Shown: positions 30,685 to 40,510 of the stretch, piece by piece
Numbering within the stretch: position 1 is the first letter of the stretch
How the letters are laid out: each line of letters opens with the position of its first letter
Assembly: GCF_003057745.1 (NCBI RefSeq)
Contig: NZ_QBJD02000018.1
Coordinates: 26,951-90,950, forward strand
Direction: 5' to 3'
Length of the DNA: 64,000 bases
Source of the DNA: Enterobacter sp. RIT418
GTDB lineage: Bacteria; Pseudomonadota; Gammaproteobacteria; Enterobacterales; Enterobacteriaceae
Notes under the pieces: model-generated
Databases searched by the model: none
Told to the model about the DNA's origin: nothing
Seen by the model: only the letters and a program-made list of their open reading frames with translations
Program-made: the position numbers and the translations under genes

Positions 30685-31731
30685 ATGTCAGAAATCACCT
30701 TACAGCATCATCGAACAGTATGGCACTTCGTGCCGGGGCTTGCGCTCAGCGCCGTCGTAACGGGCGTCGCGCTCTGGGCCGGCAGCATTCCGGCCATCGC
30801 CGGAGCCGGGTTTAGCGCCCTCACCCTGGCCATTTTATTGGGTATGGTCGTCGGCAATACCGTCTACCCTAAGCTCTGGAAAGCCTGCGACGGCGGCGTG
30901 ATCTTCGCCAAGCAGCACCTGCTGCGCCTCGGGATTATTCTTTACGGCTTTCGCCTGACGTTTTCGCAAATTGCGGACGTCGGCGTCAGCGGTATCGCGA
31001 TCGACGTCCTCACGCTGACCAGCACCTTTTTACTGGCGTGCTTTATCGGCCAGAAGGTGTTCGGGCTGGATAAACAGACAAGCTGGCTGATCGGCGCGGG
31101 CAGCAGCATCTGCGGCGCGGCCGCGGTGCTGGCCACCGAGCCGGTCGTAAAGGCCGAATCCAGCAAGGTGACCGTGGCGGTTGCGACGGTGGTGATCTTC
31201 GGTACGCTGGCAATCTTCCTGTACCCTGCGATGTATCCGCTGGTCGCGCACTGGTTCAGCCCGGAAACCTACGGGATCTACATCGGCTCAACCATGCACG
31301 AAGTGGCGCAGGTGGTCGCGGCGGGACACGCCATTAACCCGGAAGCGGAAAACGCGGCGGTGATTGCGAAAATGCTGCGCGTCATGATGCTTGCACCGTT
31401 CCTGATTATCCTGGCCGCGCGGGTAAAACAGCTGGCCCCGGCGGGAAGCGGCCAGAAGAGCAAAATCACCATTCCCTGGTTTGCGATTCTGTTTATCGTG
31501 GTCGCGGTGTTTAACTCCTTCCACCTGCTGCCAAAAGCGGTTGTGGATATGCTGGTGACGCTGGATACCGTGCTGCTGGCAATGGCCATGGCGGCGCTCG
31601 GGGTAACCACCCACGTCAGCGCGCTGAAAAAAGCCGGGGCGAAACCGCTGCTGATGGCGCTGGTGCTCTTCGTGTGGCTTATCGTCGGCGGTGGCGCAAT
31701 CAACCTCGCGGTTCACAGCCTGATGGCATAA
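30685..31731 (+). CDS. yeiH: YeiH, UPF0324 membrane protein
   Basis: Polytopic inner-membrane protein, 348 residues (E. coli 349), of the UPF0324 / putative sulfate exporter family. About ten hydrophobic segments; family hallmarks GMVVGNTVYPKL near 53-64, GAGSSICGAAAVLATEPVVK near 137-156 and STMHEVAQVVAAGHAI near 202-217. It is transcribed divergently from yeiE, whose product responds to sulfite; together this suggests sulfite or sulfur-anion efflux. That transport role is inferred, not shown. Confidence 0.9.
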   Translation: MSEITLQHHRTVWHFVPGLALSAVVTGVALWAGSIPAIAGAGFSALTLAILLGMVVGNTVYPKLWKACDGGVIFAKQHLLRLGIILYGFRLTFSQIADVGVSGIAIDVLTLTSTFLLACFIGQKVFGLDKQTSWLIGAGSSICGAAAVLATEPVVKAESSKVTVAVATVVIFGTLAIFLYPAMYPLVAHWFSPETYGIYIGSTMHEVAQVVAAGHAINPEAENAAVIAKMLRVMMLAPFLIILAARVKQLAPAGSGQKSKITIPWFAILFIVVAVFNSFHLLPKAVVDMLVTLDTVLLAMAMAALGVTTHVSALKKAGAKPLLMALVLFVWLIVGGGAINLAVHSLMA

Positions 31732-31745
31732 ACCACTACGTCCTC

Positions 31746-31788
31746 CTCCTGTTAACCCGCTATCATAAGCATTTCGGGTTAACAGGAG
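31746..31788 (+). promoter_or_regulatory. Perfect 14-bp inverted repeat covering the nfo ribosome-binding site
   Basis: CTCCTGTTAACCCG (31746-31759) and CGGGTTAACAGGAG (31775-31788) are exact reverse complements around a 15-nt loop. The right arm contains the Shine-Dalgarno AGGAG, 7 nt before the nfo ATG. A -10-like TATCAT lies in the loop. It may be an operator, a transcript hairpin that hides the ribosome site when transcription starts upstream, or a terminator for yeiH transcripts. Confidence 0.7.
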
Positions 31789-31795
31789 TCCCTTT

Positions 31796-32653
31796 ATGAA
31801 ATATGTTGGAGCGCACGTTAGCGCTGCCGGTGGCCTCGCGAATGCCGCCATTCGCGCCGCCGAAATCGAGGCGACCGCATTCGCCCTGTTCACCAAAAAC
31901 CAGCGCCAGTGGCGCGCCGCCCCCCTCACGGCTGAAATCATCGACGATTTCAAGGCCGCCTGCGAAAAGTACGGCTACGGGCCAGGCCAAATTCTCCCCC
32001 ACGACAGCTACCTGATTAACCTCGGACATCCGGTTGAAGAGGCGCTGGAGAAATCCCGCGAGGCGTTTCTCGATGAGGTGCAGCGCTGCGAACAGCTTGG
32101 GCTGACGCTGCTGAACTTCCACCCTGGCAGCCACCTGATGCAGATTGACGAAGACGCCTGCCTGGCGCGCATTGCCGAGTCCATTAACATCACGCTGGAT
32201 AAAACCCAGGGCGTAACGGCGGTGATTGAAAATACCGCCGGCCAGGGCAGCAACCTCGGCTTTAGGTTCGAGCACCTGGCGGCCATCATCGACGGCGTTG
32301 AGGATAAATCCCGCGTGGGCGTATGCATTGATACCTGCCACGCGTTTGCGGCGGGGTATGACCTGCGCACCGCCGAAGCCACGAAAAACACCTTCGACGA
32401 GTTTGAACGTATCGTCGGCTTCCAGTACCTGCGCGGCATGCACCTGAACGATGCGAAAAGCGCGTTCGGCAGCCGCGTCGACCGCCATCACAGCCTGGGC
32501 GAAGGGAACATTGGCCACGACGCGTTCCGCGTTATCATGCAGGACGCTCGCTTCGACGGCATTCCGATGGTGCTGGAAACCATCAATCCGGATATCTGGG
32601 CAGAAGAGATTGCCTGGCTGAAGGCGCAGCAAACCGCCGAACAGGCGGCATAA
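31796..32653 (+). CDS. nfo: Nfo, endonuclease IV
   Basis: Cytoplasmic AP endonuclease that cuts 5' of abasic sites and removes blocking 3' ends in base-excision repair; also acts on alpha-deoxynucleotides. 285 residues, as in E. coli. TIM-barrel with three zinc ions; the ligand-bearing stretches FHPGSH near 107-112, IENTAGQG near 144-151, [13 protein letters not shown] near 177-189, [21 protein letters not shown] near 218-238 and LETINP near 260-265 are all intact. In E. coli nfo is induced by SoxS; no SoxS box was assigned here. Confidence 0.97.
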   Translation: MKYVGAHVSAAGGLANAAIRAAEIEATAFALFTKNQRQWRAAPLTAEIIDDFKAACEKYGYGPGQILPHDSYLINLGHPVEEALEKSREAFLDEVQRCEQLGLTLLNFHPGSHLMQIDEDACLARIAESINITLDKTQGVTAVIENTAGQGSNLGFRFEHLAAIIDGVEDKSRVGVCIDTCHAFAAGYDLRTAEATKNTFDEFERIVGFQYLRGMHLNDAKSAFGSRVDRHHSLGEGNIGHDAFRVIMQDARFDGIPMVLETINPDIWAEEIAWLKAQQTAEQAA

Positions 32654-32686
32654 AAAAAGCCGGGTGCTAAGCAACCCGGCTTTTTT
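32652..32686. terminator. Bidirectional terminator between nfo and fruA
   Basis: AAAAAAGCCGGGT and ACCCGGCTTTTTT pair around a short loop, with A and T tracts on either side. It begins within the nfo stop region and ends 12 nt before the fruA stop. Confidence 0.9.
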
Positions 32687-32698
32687 ATTGCGTTTCGC

Positions 32699-34384
32699 TT
32701 ACGCCGCTTTTGCGACCGCTTCCGCTTCCGGGCGCTTCAGCACCGCGTAAGACAGACCCGCCACCAGCGTACCGGCGATAATCGCCAGCAGGTAACCCAG
32801 CACCGGAGTGATAGCGCCAGGGATCAGCAGCACGAACAGGCCACCGTGCGGCGCCATCAGCTTCGCGCCAACCGCCATGGAGATGGCGCCGGTAATCGCG
32901 CCGCCTACGATGCAGCAAGGCAGTACGCGCATCGGGTCACGCGCCGCGAACGGAATCGCCCCTTCGGTAATGAAGCACAGGCCCAGAACCAGCGCCGCCT
33001 TGCCCCCTTCCTGCTGCGCCTTGTCGAACTTACGGCGCGCAATCAGCGTTGCCAGGCCAAGCGCCAGCGGTGGCACCATGCCCGCAGCCATAATGGCCGC
33101 CATCGGCGCGTAGGTTTGGGTGCTCAGCAGGCCCACGCCAAAGGCGTATGCCGCTTTGTTCACCGGGCCGCCCATGTCGGTACACATCATGCCGCCCAGG
33201 ATCGCGCCCAGCAGAACCGCGTTCGCCGTGCCCATGGTTTGCAGCCAGTGCGTCAGCCCTTCCAGGATGCCCGCGACCGGTTTGCCGATCAGGTAAATCA
33301 TCGCCAGGCCAACCACCAGGCTGGAAATCAGCGGGATGATCAGAATAGGCTTCAGCGCCTCCATGCTCTGCGGCAGCTTCAGCTTCGAGCTGATGAGCTT
33401 CGCCACGTAACCGGCCAGGAAACCGGCAATAATCCCGCCGATGAATCCGGAACCGGTGCTCACGGCCAGCATACCGCCGATAAGACCCGGCGTCAGGCCA
33501 GGACGGTCCGCAATCGAGAAGGCGATAAAGCCCGCCAGGACCGGCACCATCAGCGCGAAGGCGGATCCACCGCCAATCTGCATCAATGCAGCAGCCAGCG
33601 TGCCCTGCTCTTTGAACGCTTCAATACCAAAGGCGAAGGAGAGCGCAATGCACAGGCCGCCCGCCACCACCATCGGCAGCATGTACGACACGCCGGTCAG
33701 CAGGTGACGATAGGCGCCAGCAGACTCTTTTTTCCCCTCGGTCGGCGCTTTCGCCGCGCCGCTTGCCTGATACGGCTTGGCTTCCGCCAGCGCCTTATCA
33801 AACTCCTGCGCCGTCTTTTTCAGCGCCAGGCCGGTTGAGGTGCGGTACATCGGCTTGCCGGCAAACTTCGCCAGATCCACTTCAATATCCGCGGCGACGA
33901 TCACCAGATCGGCCTCTGCGACCTCTTCTGGCGTGATGGCATTGCCCGCCCCCACGGAGCCGCGGGTTTCAACCTTCACCCACCAGCCGCGTTTTTTGGC
34001 TTCGGTTTCAATTGCTTCAGCCGCCATAAAGGTATGCGCAACGCCCGTTGGGCAAGCCGTAACCGCCACAATGCGTTTTGGCCCCGTGCCCGCAACCGGC
34101 GCGGATGCCGCTGGCGCGGTGTACAGCGCAGCGTGGCCTTTCGCCTCGCTCAGGAACAGCTCAGGATGCGCAACGGCGCGATTGATATCGCCCAGCCACA
34201 CCTTTTTGCCGTTGAGGGCGCTGTCTGCCGGGATGCTATCGCCCAGAACGATGGCCATCTCGGCGTCGCCCGGGTTATCAATAATGTCCAGATGTGCTTT
34301 TTGTGCCGCCGCGCCCAGCAGGGTCTTCGCCATGTAGGCGCGAGCCTGTCCAAGACCGGAGTCAATAATCAGCAGCGTTTTCAT
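32699..34384 (-). CDS. fruA: FruA, fructose PTS EIIB'BC
   Basis: Inner-membrane fructose permease that imports fructose as fructose-1-phosphate. 561 residues (E. coli 563). Order: a duplicated EIIB-like domain (about 1-90), the active EIIB domain with phosphocysteine Cys111 in VTACPTGVAHTFMAAE, then an EIIC membrane domain from about 225 with eight or more segments. The inactive N-terminal B' copy is normal for enteric FruA. Last gene of fruB-fruK-fruA, 16 nt after fruK. Confidence 0.96.
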   Translation of the reverse strand: MKTLLIIDSGLGQARAYMAKTLLGAAAQKAHLDIIDNPGDAEMAIVLGDSIPADSALNGKKVWLGDINRAVAHPELFLSEAKGHAALYTAPAASAPVAGTGPKRIVAVTACPTGVAHTFMAAEAIETEAKKRGWWVKVETRGSVGAGNAITPEEVAEADLVIVAADIEVDLAKFAGKPMYRTSTGLALKKTAQEFDKALAEAKPYQASGAAKAPTEGKKESAGAYRHLLTGVSYMLPMVVAGGLCIALSFAFGIEAFKEQGTLAAALMQIGGGSAFALMVPVLAGFIAFSIADRPGLTPGLIGGMLAVSTGSGFIGGIIAGFLAGYVAKLISSKLKLPQSMEALKPILIIPLISSLVVGLAMIYLIGKPVAGILEGLTHWLQTMGTANAVLLGAILGGMMCTDMGGPVNKAAYAFGVGLLSTQTYAPMAAIMAAGMVPPLALGLATLIARRKFDKAQQEGGKAALVLGLCFITEGAIPFAARDPMRVLPCCIVGGAITGAISMAVGAKLMAPHGGLFVLLIPGAITPVLGYLLAIIAGTLVAGLSYAVLKRPEAEAVAKAA

Positions 34385-34400
34385 TGTGCCTCTCCTGCTG

Positions 34401-35339
34401 TTAGTTAAAAGGTTTCAAGTCAACGCGCGCCATCATCGCGGCCAACTGGGTACGATCGGTAATACCAACGTTGCTCTGGCTCACGGCCAGGGCTGCAACG
34501 GCGGTAGCAAGACGTAAAGTATGTTCGCTGGATTCACGCATCAGCAGGCCGTAAATCAGGCCGCCAACCATGGAATCCCCTGCGCCAACGGTGCTAACCA
34601 CCTCCATTGACGGCGGTTTGGCGATCCACTCGCCGGAGGCGTTAACCCACAGCGCGCCTTCTGCGCCGAGAGAAATCACCACGTGAGCGATCCCCTGTTC
34701 GCGCAGCGCGTGCGCCGCTTCAATCACATCGCTTAATTCCGGCAGCTTGCGGCCGGCCCAGATCTCCAGCTCGCGGCGATTAGGCTTCACCAGCCACGGC
34801 GCGGCTTTCAGACCGGCGACCAGCGCGTCGCGGCTGCTGTCGAAGATAATGCACGGACACTGGCTGCGCAGGCGTGTCATCCAGTCGGTGAATGCTTCCG
34901 GGCTGACGCCGGACGGCAGGCTACCGCTCACGCATACCATGTCGAATTGGCCCAGCCAGCTCAGGGAATCCGTGACAAAACGCTCCCAGTCGGCAGGCGT
35001 GACTTCAAAGCCGGAGAAGTTCAGGTCGGTCACTTCACCGTCTTTTTCCGTCAGCTTGACGTTAATACGGGTACGGCCCTGCACTACCTGGAAACGGTTG
35101 GCAATGCCCAGCTCGCTGAACAGCTGCTGAAATCCGTCCTGGTTATCTTTACCGAGGAAACCGCCGACGGTGACGTCGATACCCAGATCCTTCAGCACTT
35201 TGGCTACGTTAATCCCTTTACCCGCGGCGTGCAGGCCGGTAGTACGCACGAGGTTAACCTCACCACGCTCGATTTCCGGGCAAAAACCGACCAGGTCATA
35301 GGCCGGGTTCAGCGTAATGGTCGCGACGCGTCTGCTCAT
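34401..35339 (-). CDS. fruK: FruK, 1-phosphofructokinase
   Basis: Cytoplasmic PfkB-family kinase that converts fructose-1-phosphate to fructose-1,6-bisphosphate. 312 residues, as in E. coli. Motifs: substrate site GLHAAGKGINVAKVL near 35-49 and the catalytic loop TVGAGDSMVGG near 250-260 with Asp255. Its ATG shares one base with the fruB stop (TAATG), so translation is coupled. Removal of fructose-1-phosphate by FruK also sets the inducer level for Cra. Confidence 0.96.
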   Translation of the reverse strand: MSRRVATITLNPAYDLVGFCPEIERGEVNLVRTTGLHAAGKGINVAKVLKDLGIDVTVGGFLGKDNQDGFQQLFSELGIANRFQVVQGRTRINVKLTEKDGEVTDLNFSGFEVTPADWERFVTDSLSWLGQFDMVCVSGSLPSGVSPEAFTDWMTRLRSQCPCIIFDSSRDALVAGLKAAPWLVKPNRRELEIWAGRKLPELSDVIEAAHALREQGIAHVVISLGAEGALWVNASGEWIAKPPSMEVVSTVGAGDSMVGGLIYGLLMRESSEHTLRLATAVAALAVSQSNVGITDRTQLAAMMARVDLKPFN

Positions 35340-36469
35340 TATGCGCCCTCCCCTAAGCCTGCCGTAATGGCATCGCCAATGGCTTTCAGCGCCTGTTCAG
35401 CATCTGCACCCTGTGCGGTGAAGCGCAGGCGGTGGCCTTTCTTCACGCCCAGCGCGACAACTTTCATCAGGCTGCGGCCGTTGGCCGGCTTGCCCGAACC
35501 ATCCAGGTTGGTCACGGTAATCTCGCTATCAAATTGTTTAATGGTATTCACCAGCATGGTGCCCGGACGGGCGTGCAGCCCGTGCTCGTTACGCACCACG
35601 TATTCGGCGCTGAGCACGTCCTCAGTCAGCGCATCGTCGCTGGTCAGCAGAGCCAGGACGGTCGCCGCGTCGGCGTTCAGCAGTTTTTCAGCTTTGTTGT
35701 TGAGCAGCAGCTCGCTCAGGCGCTTCAGCACCGCGACGGGCTGGTCATCGGCCATGGCGACGGTCACCAGCAGCGCGGCGCGTTCACCGTCAACGTCAAA
35801 CGCGGTAGCCGCACGGCTGACGGCGATGGCGCTGCGCAGGTTGCCTTCCGCGCTGTCGTTCAGCCAGATGCCCTGGCCTAAATTCAGCGGCTTGTCGTTG
35901 ATCGCGCGGGAGACAAATGCGGCCTCAACGGCGCCAGCCTCTTTAAGACGCGCAGCGTTCAGCGCCTGCAGCGTCACCAGATCGACCGCGGCGACGTCCA
36001 GCGTCAGCGTGTCGTTATCCAGCTTCAGCGCATCGCTCTGCTTCTCACCCATCAGCAGGGCGCGCAGCTCTTCCGCCGTCGTGGCGGACTTCAGCTGTTC
36101 AGCCACCGCATCATCGCTTAACACGTGCGTCAGCTGACGCAGCAGGCCTAAGTGTTCATCGCTGCTGGCGGCAATACCAATCGCCACGTAAGCCACCTGG
36201 CCTTCGCCCCACGTCACGCCCTGTGGGAACTGATAAACCTTGACGCCGGTTTTCAGCACCTGGTCACGCGTGTCGGTGGTGCCGTGCGGAATGGCGATGC
36301 CGTTGCCGAGGAATGTGGAGGTTTGCAGCTCGCGCGCGAGCATGCCGTCTACGTAGCCTTCCGCCACGTTACCTGCCTCAACGAGCGCGGCGGCAACCTG
36401 GCGAATGGCCTCTTCTTTGTTTCCGGCCTGTGCGCCCGGGTGAATATCCTGAACAGATAACTGGAACAT
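35339..36469 (-). CDS. fruB: FruB, fructose PTS fused EIIA/FPr
   Basis: Cytoplasmic phosphotransfer protein for fructose uptake, 376 residues as in E. coli; start ATG 36469 ([14 protein letters not shown]). Domains: EIIA-Fru with phospho-His62 in AIPHGTTD, a central M domain, and a C-terminal HPr-like FPr domain with phospho-His299 in [10 protein letters not shown]. Phosphate flows from EI to FPr to EIIA to FruA. First gene of the operon, behind two Cra operators. Confidence 0.96.
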   Translation of the reverse strand: MFQLSVQDIHPGAQAGNKEEAIRQVAAALVEAGNVAEGYVDGMLARELQTSTFLGNGIAIPHGTTDTRDQVLKTGVKVYQFPQGVTWGEGQVAYVAIGIAASSDEHLGLLRQLTHVLSDDAVAEQLKSATTAEELRALLMGEKQSDALKLDNDTLTLDVAAVDLVTLQALNAARLKEAGAVEAAFVSRAINDKPLNLGQGIWLNDSAEGNLRSAIAVSRAATAFDVDGERAALLVTVAMADDQPVAVLKRLSELLLNNKAEKLLNADAATVLALLTSDDALTEDVLSAEYVVRNEHGLHARPGTMLVNTIKQFDSEITVTNLDGSGKPANGRSLMKVVALGVKKGHRLRFTAQGADAEQALKAIGDAITAGLGEGA

Positions 36470-36491
36470 GGTTCTCCTCTCCTGCCGAAAT

Positions 36492-36505
36492 TGAATCGTT
36501 TCAGC
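36492..36505 (-). promoter_or_regulatory. Cra (FruR) operator 1 of fruBKA
   Basis: TGAATCGTTTCAGC (minus strand GCTGAAACGATTCA) matches the Cra consensus GCTGAAWCGWTTCA. It lies 23 nt upstream of the fruB start. Cra represses fruBKA until fructose-1-phosphate accumulates. Confidence 0.85.
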
Positions 36506-36555
36506 TTTAATGAGAAAAAATGCGCTGACCTGTCCGTCAGTCAAAACAAGCGAGC

Positions 36556-36569
36556 GCTGAAACGTTTCA
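36556..36569 (-). promoter_or_regulatory. Cra (FruR) operator 2 of fruBKA
   Basis: GCTGAAACGTTTCA is a perfect-symmetry Cra site, 64 bp (about six helical turns) from operator 1. The E. coli fru operon also has two operators. Confidence 0.88.
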
Positions 36570-36827
36570 ATGATTCTTGCCCTTTTCCGCGAATTGTTGC
36601 AAGAAAAGTTACATTTCTCATATCAGAAGTTAGATATACAGCACATTTCTCCGCCGTTCAGCTGCGTGGTGCTGACGTTCAGCATTCTGCTTCAGCAAAT
36701 TCTGGTCACACCGTTAAAATGAAATAGCATTTTGATTTTTTGTAGCAAAACACCCTGCCCTGACTGTTCATTTTCTGACAGGGGGCGTAAACTCCGCGTC
36801 TCTTTCAGACACTGCTGATAATGGATC

Positions 36828-38009
36828 ATGCATAACACCCCCGCAGCCGCCTCGCCAAAGCCCTTTGACCTGACGTCATCGGCGTTTTTAATTGTTGCCT
36901 TTCTCACCGGCATTGCCGGTGCGCTGCAAACGCCCACGCTGAGCCTGTTTCTGACGAACGAGGTACACGTGCGCCCGGCGATGGTTGGCTTCTTCTTTAC
37001 CGGCAGCGCGATCATCGGCATCTTCGTGAGCCAGTTTCTGGCCGGACGTTCAGACCGAAAAGGCGACCGCAAAAGCCTGATCGTTTTCTGCTGCCTGCTG
37101 GGCGTGTTCGCCTGCCTGCTGTTTGCGTGGAACCGCAACTACTTCATCCTGCTGTTCATCGGCGTTTTTCTGAGCAGCTTTGGCTCCACCGCAAACCCGC
37201 AGATGTTCGCCCTCGCGCGCGAGCACGCCGACCGGACCGGACGTGAAGCGGTCATGTTCAGCTCCATTCTTCGCGCGCAGGTGTCGCTGGCATGGGTGAT
37301 CGGCCCGCCGCTCGCCTACGCGCTGGCGATGGGGTTTGGCTTTACGGTGATGTACCTCAGCGCGGCCGTTGCGTTTGTGATCTGCGGCGCGATGGTGTGG
37401 TTCTTCCTGCCGTCGATGCGCAAAGAGTCAAAGATGGCGACGGGCGTGCTTGAGGCGCCGCGCCGCAACCGCCGCGATGCGCTGCTGCTTTTCATCGTCT
37501 GTACGCTGATGTGGGGCACCAACAGCCTTTACATCATTAATATGCCGCTGTTTATTATCGACGAGCTGCATCTGCCGGAAAAGCTGGCGGGGATTATGAT
37601 GGGAACCGCTGCCGGGCTAGAGATCCCGACCATGCTGATTGCGGGGTATTATGCGAAGCGCTTCGGAAAGCGTTTTTTGATGCGCGTGGCCGCCGCCGCG
37701 GGGCTGCTGTTTTATATCGGTATGCTGACGGCGCACAGCCCGGCGGTGCTGCTGGCCTTACAGCTGCTGAACGCTATCTACATCGGCATTCTGGCCGGGA
37801 TCGGCATGCTCTACTTTCAGGACCTGATGCCGGGCCAGGCAGGTTCAGCGACCACCCTTTATACTAATACCACGCGCGTGGGCTGGATTATTGCGGGCTC
37901 AATGGCAGGCGTCGTGGCCGAGCTGTGGAACTACCACACGGTATTCTGGATAGCGCTGGCGATGTGCGTCATAACGATTGGCTGCCTGACGCGAATCAAA
38001 GACGTCTAG
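36828..38009 (+). CDS. setB: SetB, sugar efflux transporter
   Basis: MFS exporter of the SET family, 393 residues as in E. coli. Twelve hydrophobic segments; the MFS loop motif [12 protein letters not shown] lies near 73-84. E. coli SetB exports lactose and glucose in assays and has been implicated in chromosome segregation. It is divergent from the fructose operon and ends overlapping the yeiW stop by 4 nt, tail to tail. Confidence 0.94.
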   Translation: MHNTPAAASPKPFDLTSSAFLIVAFLTGIAGALQTPTLSLFLTNEVHVRPAMVGFFFTGSAIIGIFVSQFLAGRSDRKGDRKSLIVFCCLLGVFACLLFAWNRNYFILLFIGVFLSSFGSTANPQMFALAREHADRTGREAVMFSSILRAQVSLAWVIGPPLAYALAMGFGFTVMYLSAAVAFVICGAMVWFFLPSMRKESKMATGVLEAPRRNRRDALLLFIVCTLMWGTNSLYIINMPLFIIDELHLPEKLAGIMMGTAAGLEIPTMLIAGYYAKRFGKRFLMRVAAAAGLLFYIGMLTAHSPAVLLALQLLNAIYIGILAGIGMLYFQDLMPGQAGSATTLYTNTTRVGWIIAGSMAGVVAELWNYHTVFWIALAMCVITIGCLTRIKDV

Positions 38010-38260
38010 GGCGCGGTGAGCGCCTCCAGCTCAAGAAGATACGTTATCGCCTGCGCGCGCGAGCTGCCGCACATTTCGGCCGCTGGCTGAAGCCCGGAGC
38101 AAACCTTCGGGCGAAGGGGCGAGCCGAAAATAAGGCACAGATTGTTTTCCGAAAGCTGGACGCAGCGGGTATTCGCCGGCTTGCCCTGGGGCATTCCTGG
38201 AATAGGACTTGAAATAGACGGTGCGGTACAGCACGCGCCGCAGTCTGGACGACAATCCAT
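38006..38260 (-). CDS. yeiW: YeiW, UPF0153 cysteine-cluster protein
   Basis: Small cytoplasmic protein, 84 residues as in E. coli, from the ATG at 38260 ([20 protein letters not shown]). The N-terminal C-x3-C-x2-CC cluster (Cys3, 7, 10, 11) with later cysteines (NTRCVQL, CLIF, KVCSG, AEMCG) is the UPF0153/YkgJ-like zinc or iron-sulfur binding pattern. Function unknown. It overlaps the setB stop on the opposite strand. Confidence 0.92.
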   Translation of the reverse strand: MDCRPDCGACCTAPSISSPIPGMPQGKPANTRCVQLSENNLCLIFGSPLRPKVCSGLQPAAEMCGSSRAQAITYLLELEALTAP

Positions 38261-38424
38261 AAATGCTCTCTTTCGCTGATGAATACCCGCGCAATCGGGC
38301 ATCGCGCGCACAGTAACACCTTTTATGTATTGATAGCAAAAGCCGCGAATTCCGCTTGCCTGAAAGGCCGCGCGCGAGTAATTTGGCGCGATATTTTTTA
38401 CCTCCCGTAGACAGGATTAACGCA

Positions 38425-38997
38425 ATGCCAAGAGCGAACGAAATTAAGAAAGGTATGGTACTGAATTACAACGGCAAACTGCTGATTGTGAAAGATATCG
38501 ACATTCAGGCCCCGAGCGCCCGTGGTGCCGCAACGCTGTACAAAATGCGTTTCGCCGATGTTCGTACCGGCCTGAAGGTGGAAGAGCGCTTCAAAGGCGA
38601 CGATATCGTGGATACCGTGACCCTGACCCGCCGCTATGTTGATTTTTCCTACATTGACGGCAATGAATACGTGTTCATGGATAAGGAAGATTACACCCCG
38701 TACATCTTCACCAAGGACCAGATCGAAGAAGAGCTGCTGTTCATTCCTGAAGGCGGTATGCCTGACATGCAGGTGCTGACCTGGGACGGCGTGCTGCTGG
38801 CGCTGGAGCTGCCGCAGACCGTCGATCTGGAAATCGTCGATACGGCGCCAGGCATCAAAGGCGCATCTGCCAGCGCCCGCAACAAGCCCGCTACCCTGAC
38901 CACCGGCCTGGTTGTCCAGGTGCCGGAATACCTGTCTGCCGGTGAGAAAATCCGCATCCATATTGAAGAAAAACGCTATATGGGTCGCGCTGACTGA
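38425..38997 (+). CDS. efpL: EfpL (YeiP), elongation factor P-like protein
   Basis: Paralogue of elongation factor P that binds the ribosome and relieves stalling at polyproline and some other motifs. 190 residues, as in E. coli. Start: ATG at 38425 ([20 protein letters not shown]). Three beta domains: an N-terminal KOW-like domain whose loop tip is SARG with Arg33 where EF-P has its modified lysine, then two OB domains. Followed by a strong terminator and a REP unit. Confidence 0.95.
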   Translation: MPRANEIKKGMVLNYNGKLLIVKDIDIQAPSARGAATLYKMRFADVRTGLKVEERFKGDDIVDTVTLTRRYVDFSYIDGNEYVFMDKEDYTPYIFTKDQIEEELLFIPEGGMPDMQVLTWDGVLLALELPQTVDLEIVDTAPGIKGASASARNKPATLTTGLVVQVPEYLSAGEKIRIHIEEKRYMGRAD

Positions 38998-39047
38998 ATG
39001 CGGCATTTATCGGGTGGCGGCCTTGCCCTACCCGACCGACAAAAACA

Positions 39048-39075
39048 AAAAAACCGGCTCTCAGGCCGGTTTTTT
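39048..39075 (+). terminator. Terminator of efpL
   Basis: AAAAACCGGC and GCCGGTTTTT pair around a 6-nt loop with a run of T residues on the plus strand; A-rich on the left, so it could also act on uxuA transcripts. Confidence 0.85.
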
Positions 39076-39105
39076 GTAGGACCGCTAAGCGTAGCGCGAC
39101 CGGGC
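39076..39105. repeat. Single REP-type element before the uxuA stop
   Basis: GTAGGACCGCTAAGCGTAGC then GCGACCGGGC, a palindromic REP-like unit between the efpL terminator and the uxuA 3' end. Confidence 0.6.
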
Positions 39106-39113
39106 AACAGAGC

Positions 39114-40304
39114 TTACAAAAGCTCAGGATATTTGGTCATCTTCAGCGCCAGCTCAACGCCGCGCACTTCCGCCATCCCCTTCAGGCGGCCAATCGCCGA
39201 ATAGCCCGGGTTGGTTTTCTTGCGCAGATCGTCCAGCATCTGGTGCCCGTGATCCGGGCGGAACGGAATTGGACGCAAATCCCCGGCGCGCTTGCGGCGC
39301 GCTTCTTCCGCCAGGATCGCATCTACCACCGCAACCATATTCACATCGCCGCCCAGGTGGGCCGCCTCGTGGAAGGTTTTTGGGTTATCTTCACGGCAGG
39401 TGGCGCGCAGGTGCGTGAAGTGAATCCGGTCGCCGAAGGTCTCAATCATCTGCACCAGGTCGTTATCCGCGCGCACGCCGTAGGAGCCGGTGCACATCGT
39501 AAAGCCGTTATAGATGCTGTTGACCGTCTCCTTAAGCCATTGCATATCCTCGATGGTCGAGACGATGCGCGGCAGGCCGAGGATAGGACGCGGCGGATCG
39601 TCCGGGTGAACCGCCAGGCGCACGCCCGCCTCTTCGGCAACCGGCACGATAGCGCGCAGGAAGTGGGCCATGTTTTCACGCAGCTGGTTTTTATCGATAT
39701 CACCGTATTCCGCCAGGCGCGCGCGGAACTGATCCAGCGTGTAGCCCTCTTCGGCGCCCGGCAGGCCCGCAATGATGTTGCGGGTCAGCTTTTCGATATC
39801 CGCTTCGCTTGCCGCGTTGAACCACTGCAGCGCCTGCTGCTGCTCTTCAGGCGTGTAATCTGCCTCCGCGCCTGGGCGCTTCAAAATATGCATTTCGAAC
39901 GCCGCAAAAGCGATCTGATCGAAGCGCAGCGCCTTAGAGCCGTCGGCCATCCGGTATTCCAGATCGGTACGCGTCCAGTCCAGAATCGGCATAAAGTTAT
40001 AGCAGACCGTGTCAATGCCGCAGGCCGCCAGGTTGCGGATGCTCTGCTGATAGTTCGCAATCCAGGTTTCGCAATGGCCGGAGCGGGTCTTGATCTCTTC
40101 ATGCACCGGAATGCTTTCCACCACGGACCAGGTTAAGCCTTTTTCCGCCAGCAGCGCCTGGCGCTGCTGGATTTCCTCAACCGGCCACACCTGGCCGTTC
40201 GGAATATGGTGCAGCGCCGTCACGACGCCCGTCGCGCCAGCCTGACGCACGTCATCAAGAGATACCGGATCGTTCGGCCCGTACCAACGCCAGGTTTGTT
40301 CCAT
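39114..40304 (-). CDS. uxuA: UxuA, mannonate dehydratase
   Basis: Cytoplasmic metal-dependent enzyme that dehydrates D-mannonate to 2-keto-3-deoxygluconate in the glucuronate pathway. 396 residues (E. coli 394). Start: ATG at 40304 ([20 protein letters not shown]). TIM-barrel with conserved [15 protein letters not shown] near 25-39, [32 protein letters not shown] and [11 protein letters not shown]. In E. coli uxuA pairs with uxuB elsewhere on the chromosome; here it is divergent from yeiQ, a UxuB paralogue. A UxuR/ExuR-like box lies just upstream. Confidence 0.95.
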   Translation of the reverse strand: MEQTWRWYGPNDPVSLDDVRQAGATGVVTALHHIPNGQVWPVEEIQQRQALLAEKGLTWSVVESIPVHEEIKTRSGHCETWIANYQQSIRNLAACGIDTVCYNFMPILDWTRTDLEYRMADGSKALRFDQIAFAAFEMHILKRPGAEADYTPEEQQQALQWFNAASEADIEKLTRNIIAGLPGAEEGYTLDQFRARLAEYGDIDKNQLRENMAHFLRAIVPVAEEAGVRLAVHPDDPPRPILGLPRIVSTIEDMQWLKETVNSIYNGFTMCTGSYGVRADNDLVQMIETFGDRIHFTHLRATCREDNPKTFHEAAHLGGDVNMVAVVDAILAEEARRKRAGDLRPIPFRPDHGHQMLDDLRKKTNPGYSAIGRLKGMAEVRGVELALKMTKYPELL

Positions 40305-40318
40305 TGTCCTGCCCTCGC

Positions 40319-40336
40319 AAGTTGTTATACCAATAT
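40319..40336 (-). promoter_or_regulatory. UxuR/ExuR-like operator before uxuA
   Basis: On the minus strand ATATTGGTATAACAACTT matches the palindromic hexuronate box AAATTGGTATACCAATTT at 15 of 18 positions. It lies 15 nt from the uxuA start codon, overlapping a possible -10 (TATAAC). GntR-family control by UxuR or ExuR is inferred. Confidence 0.65.
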
Positions 40337-40405
40337 TCGTTAGTGCAATGACGACTACCATACATGTTTGGCGGGAAGGATCAATACGGTGCGCCGCTAT
40401 TGATT

Positions 40406-40421
40406 GATCAAACTCACAGAA
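40406..40421. promoter_or_regulatory. Weak CRP-like site between uxuA and yeiQ
   Basis: ATTGA-TCAAAC-TCACA has one perfect and one 3-of-5 half-site and sits in the middle of the divergent uxuA-yeiQ spacer. CRP control would be natural for sugar-acid genes, but the match is modest. Confidence 0.3.
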
Positions 40422-40510
40422 CGGGGATATTTACGGCTCACCAATTTAATTTGTTGTCATATAACTTTACACTGCCATTGTTAATTAATGGTTAATCAGG
40501 TGTGTACTTC

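Larger units (their letters stand above)
36470..36827. other. fruB-setB divergent intergenic region
   Basis: 358 nt without a gene. It carries the two Cra operators and the fruB promoter on the left. The right part is AT-rich and must hold the setB promoter; a tentative match was not distinct enough to list. No small reading frame with a Shine-Dalgarno was found. Confidence 0.6.
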
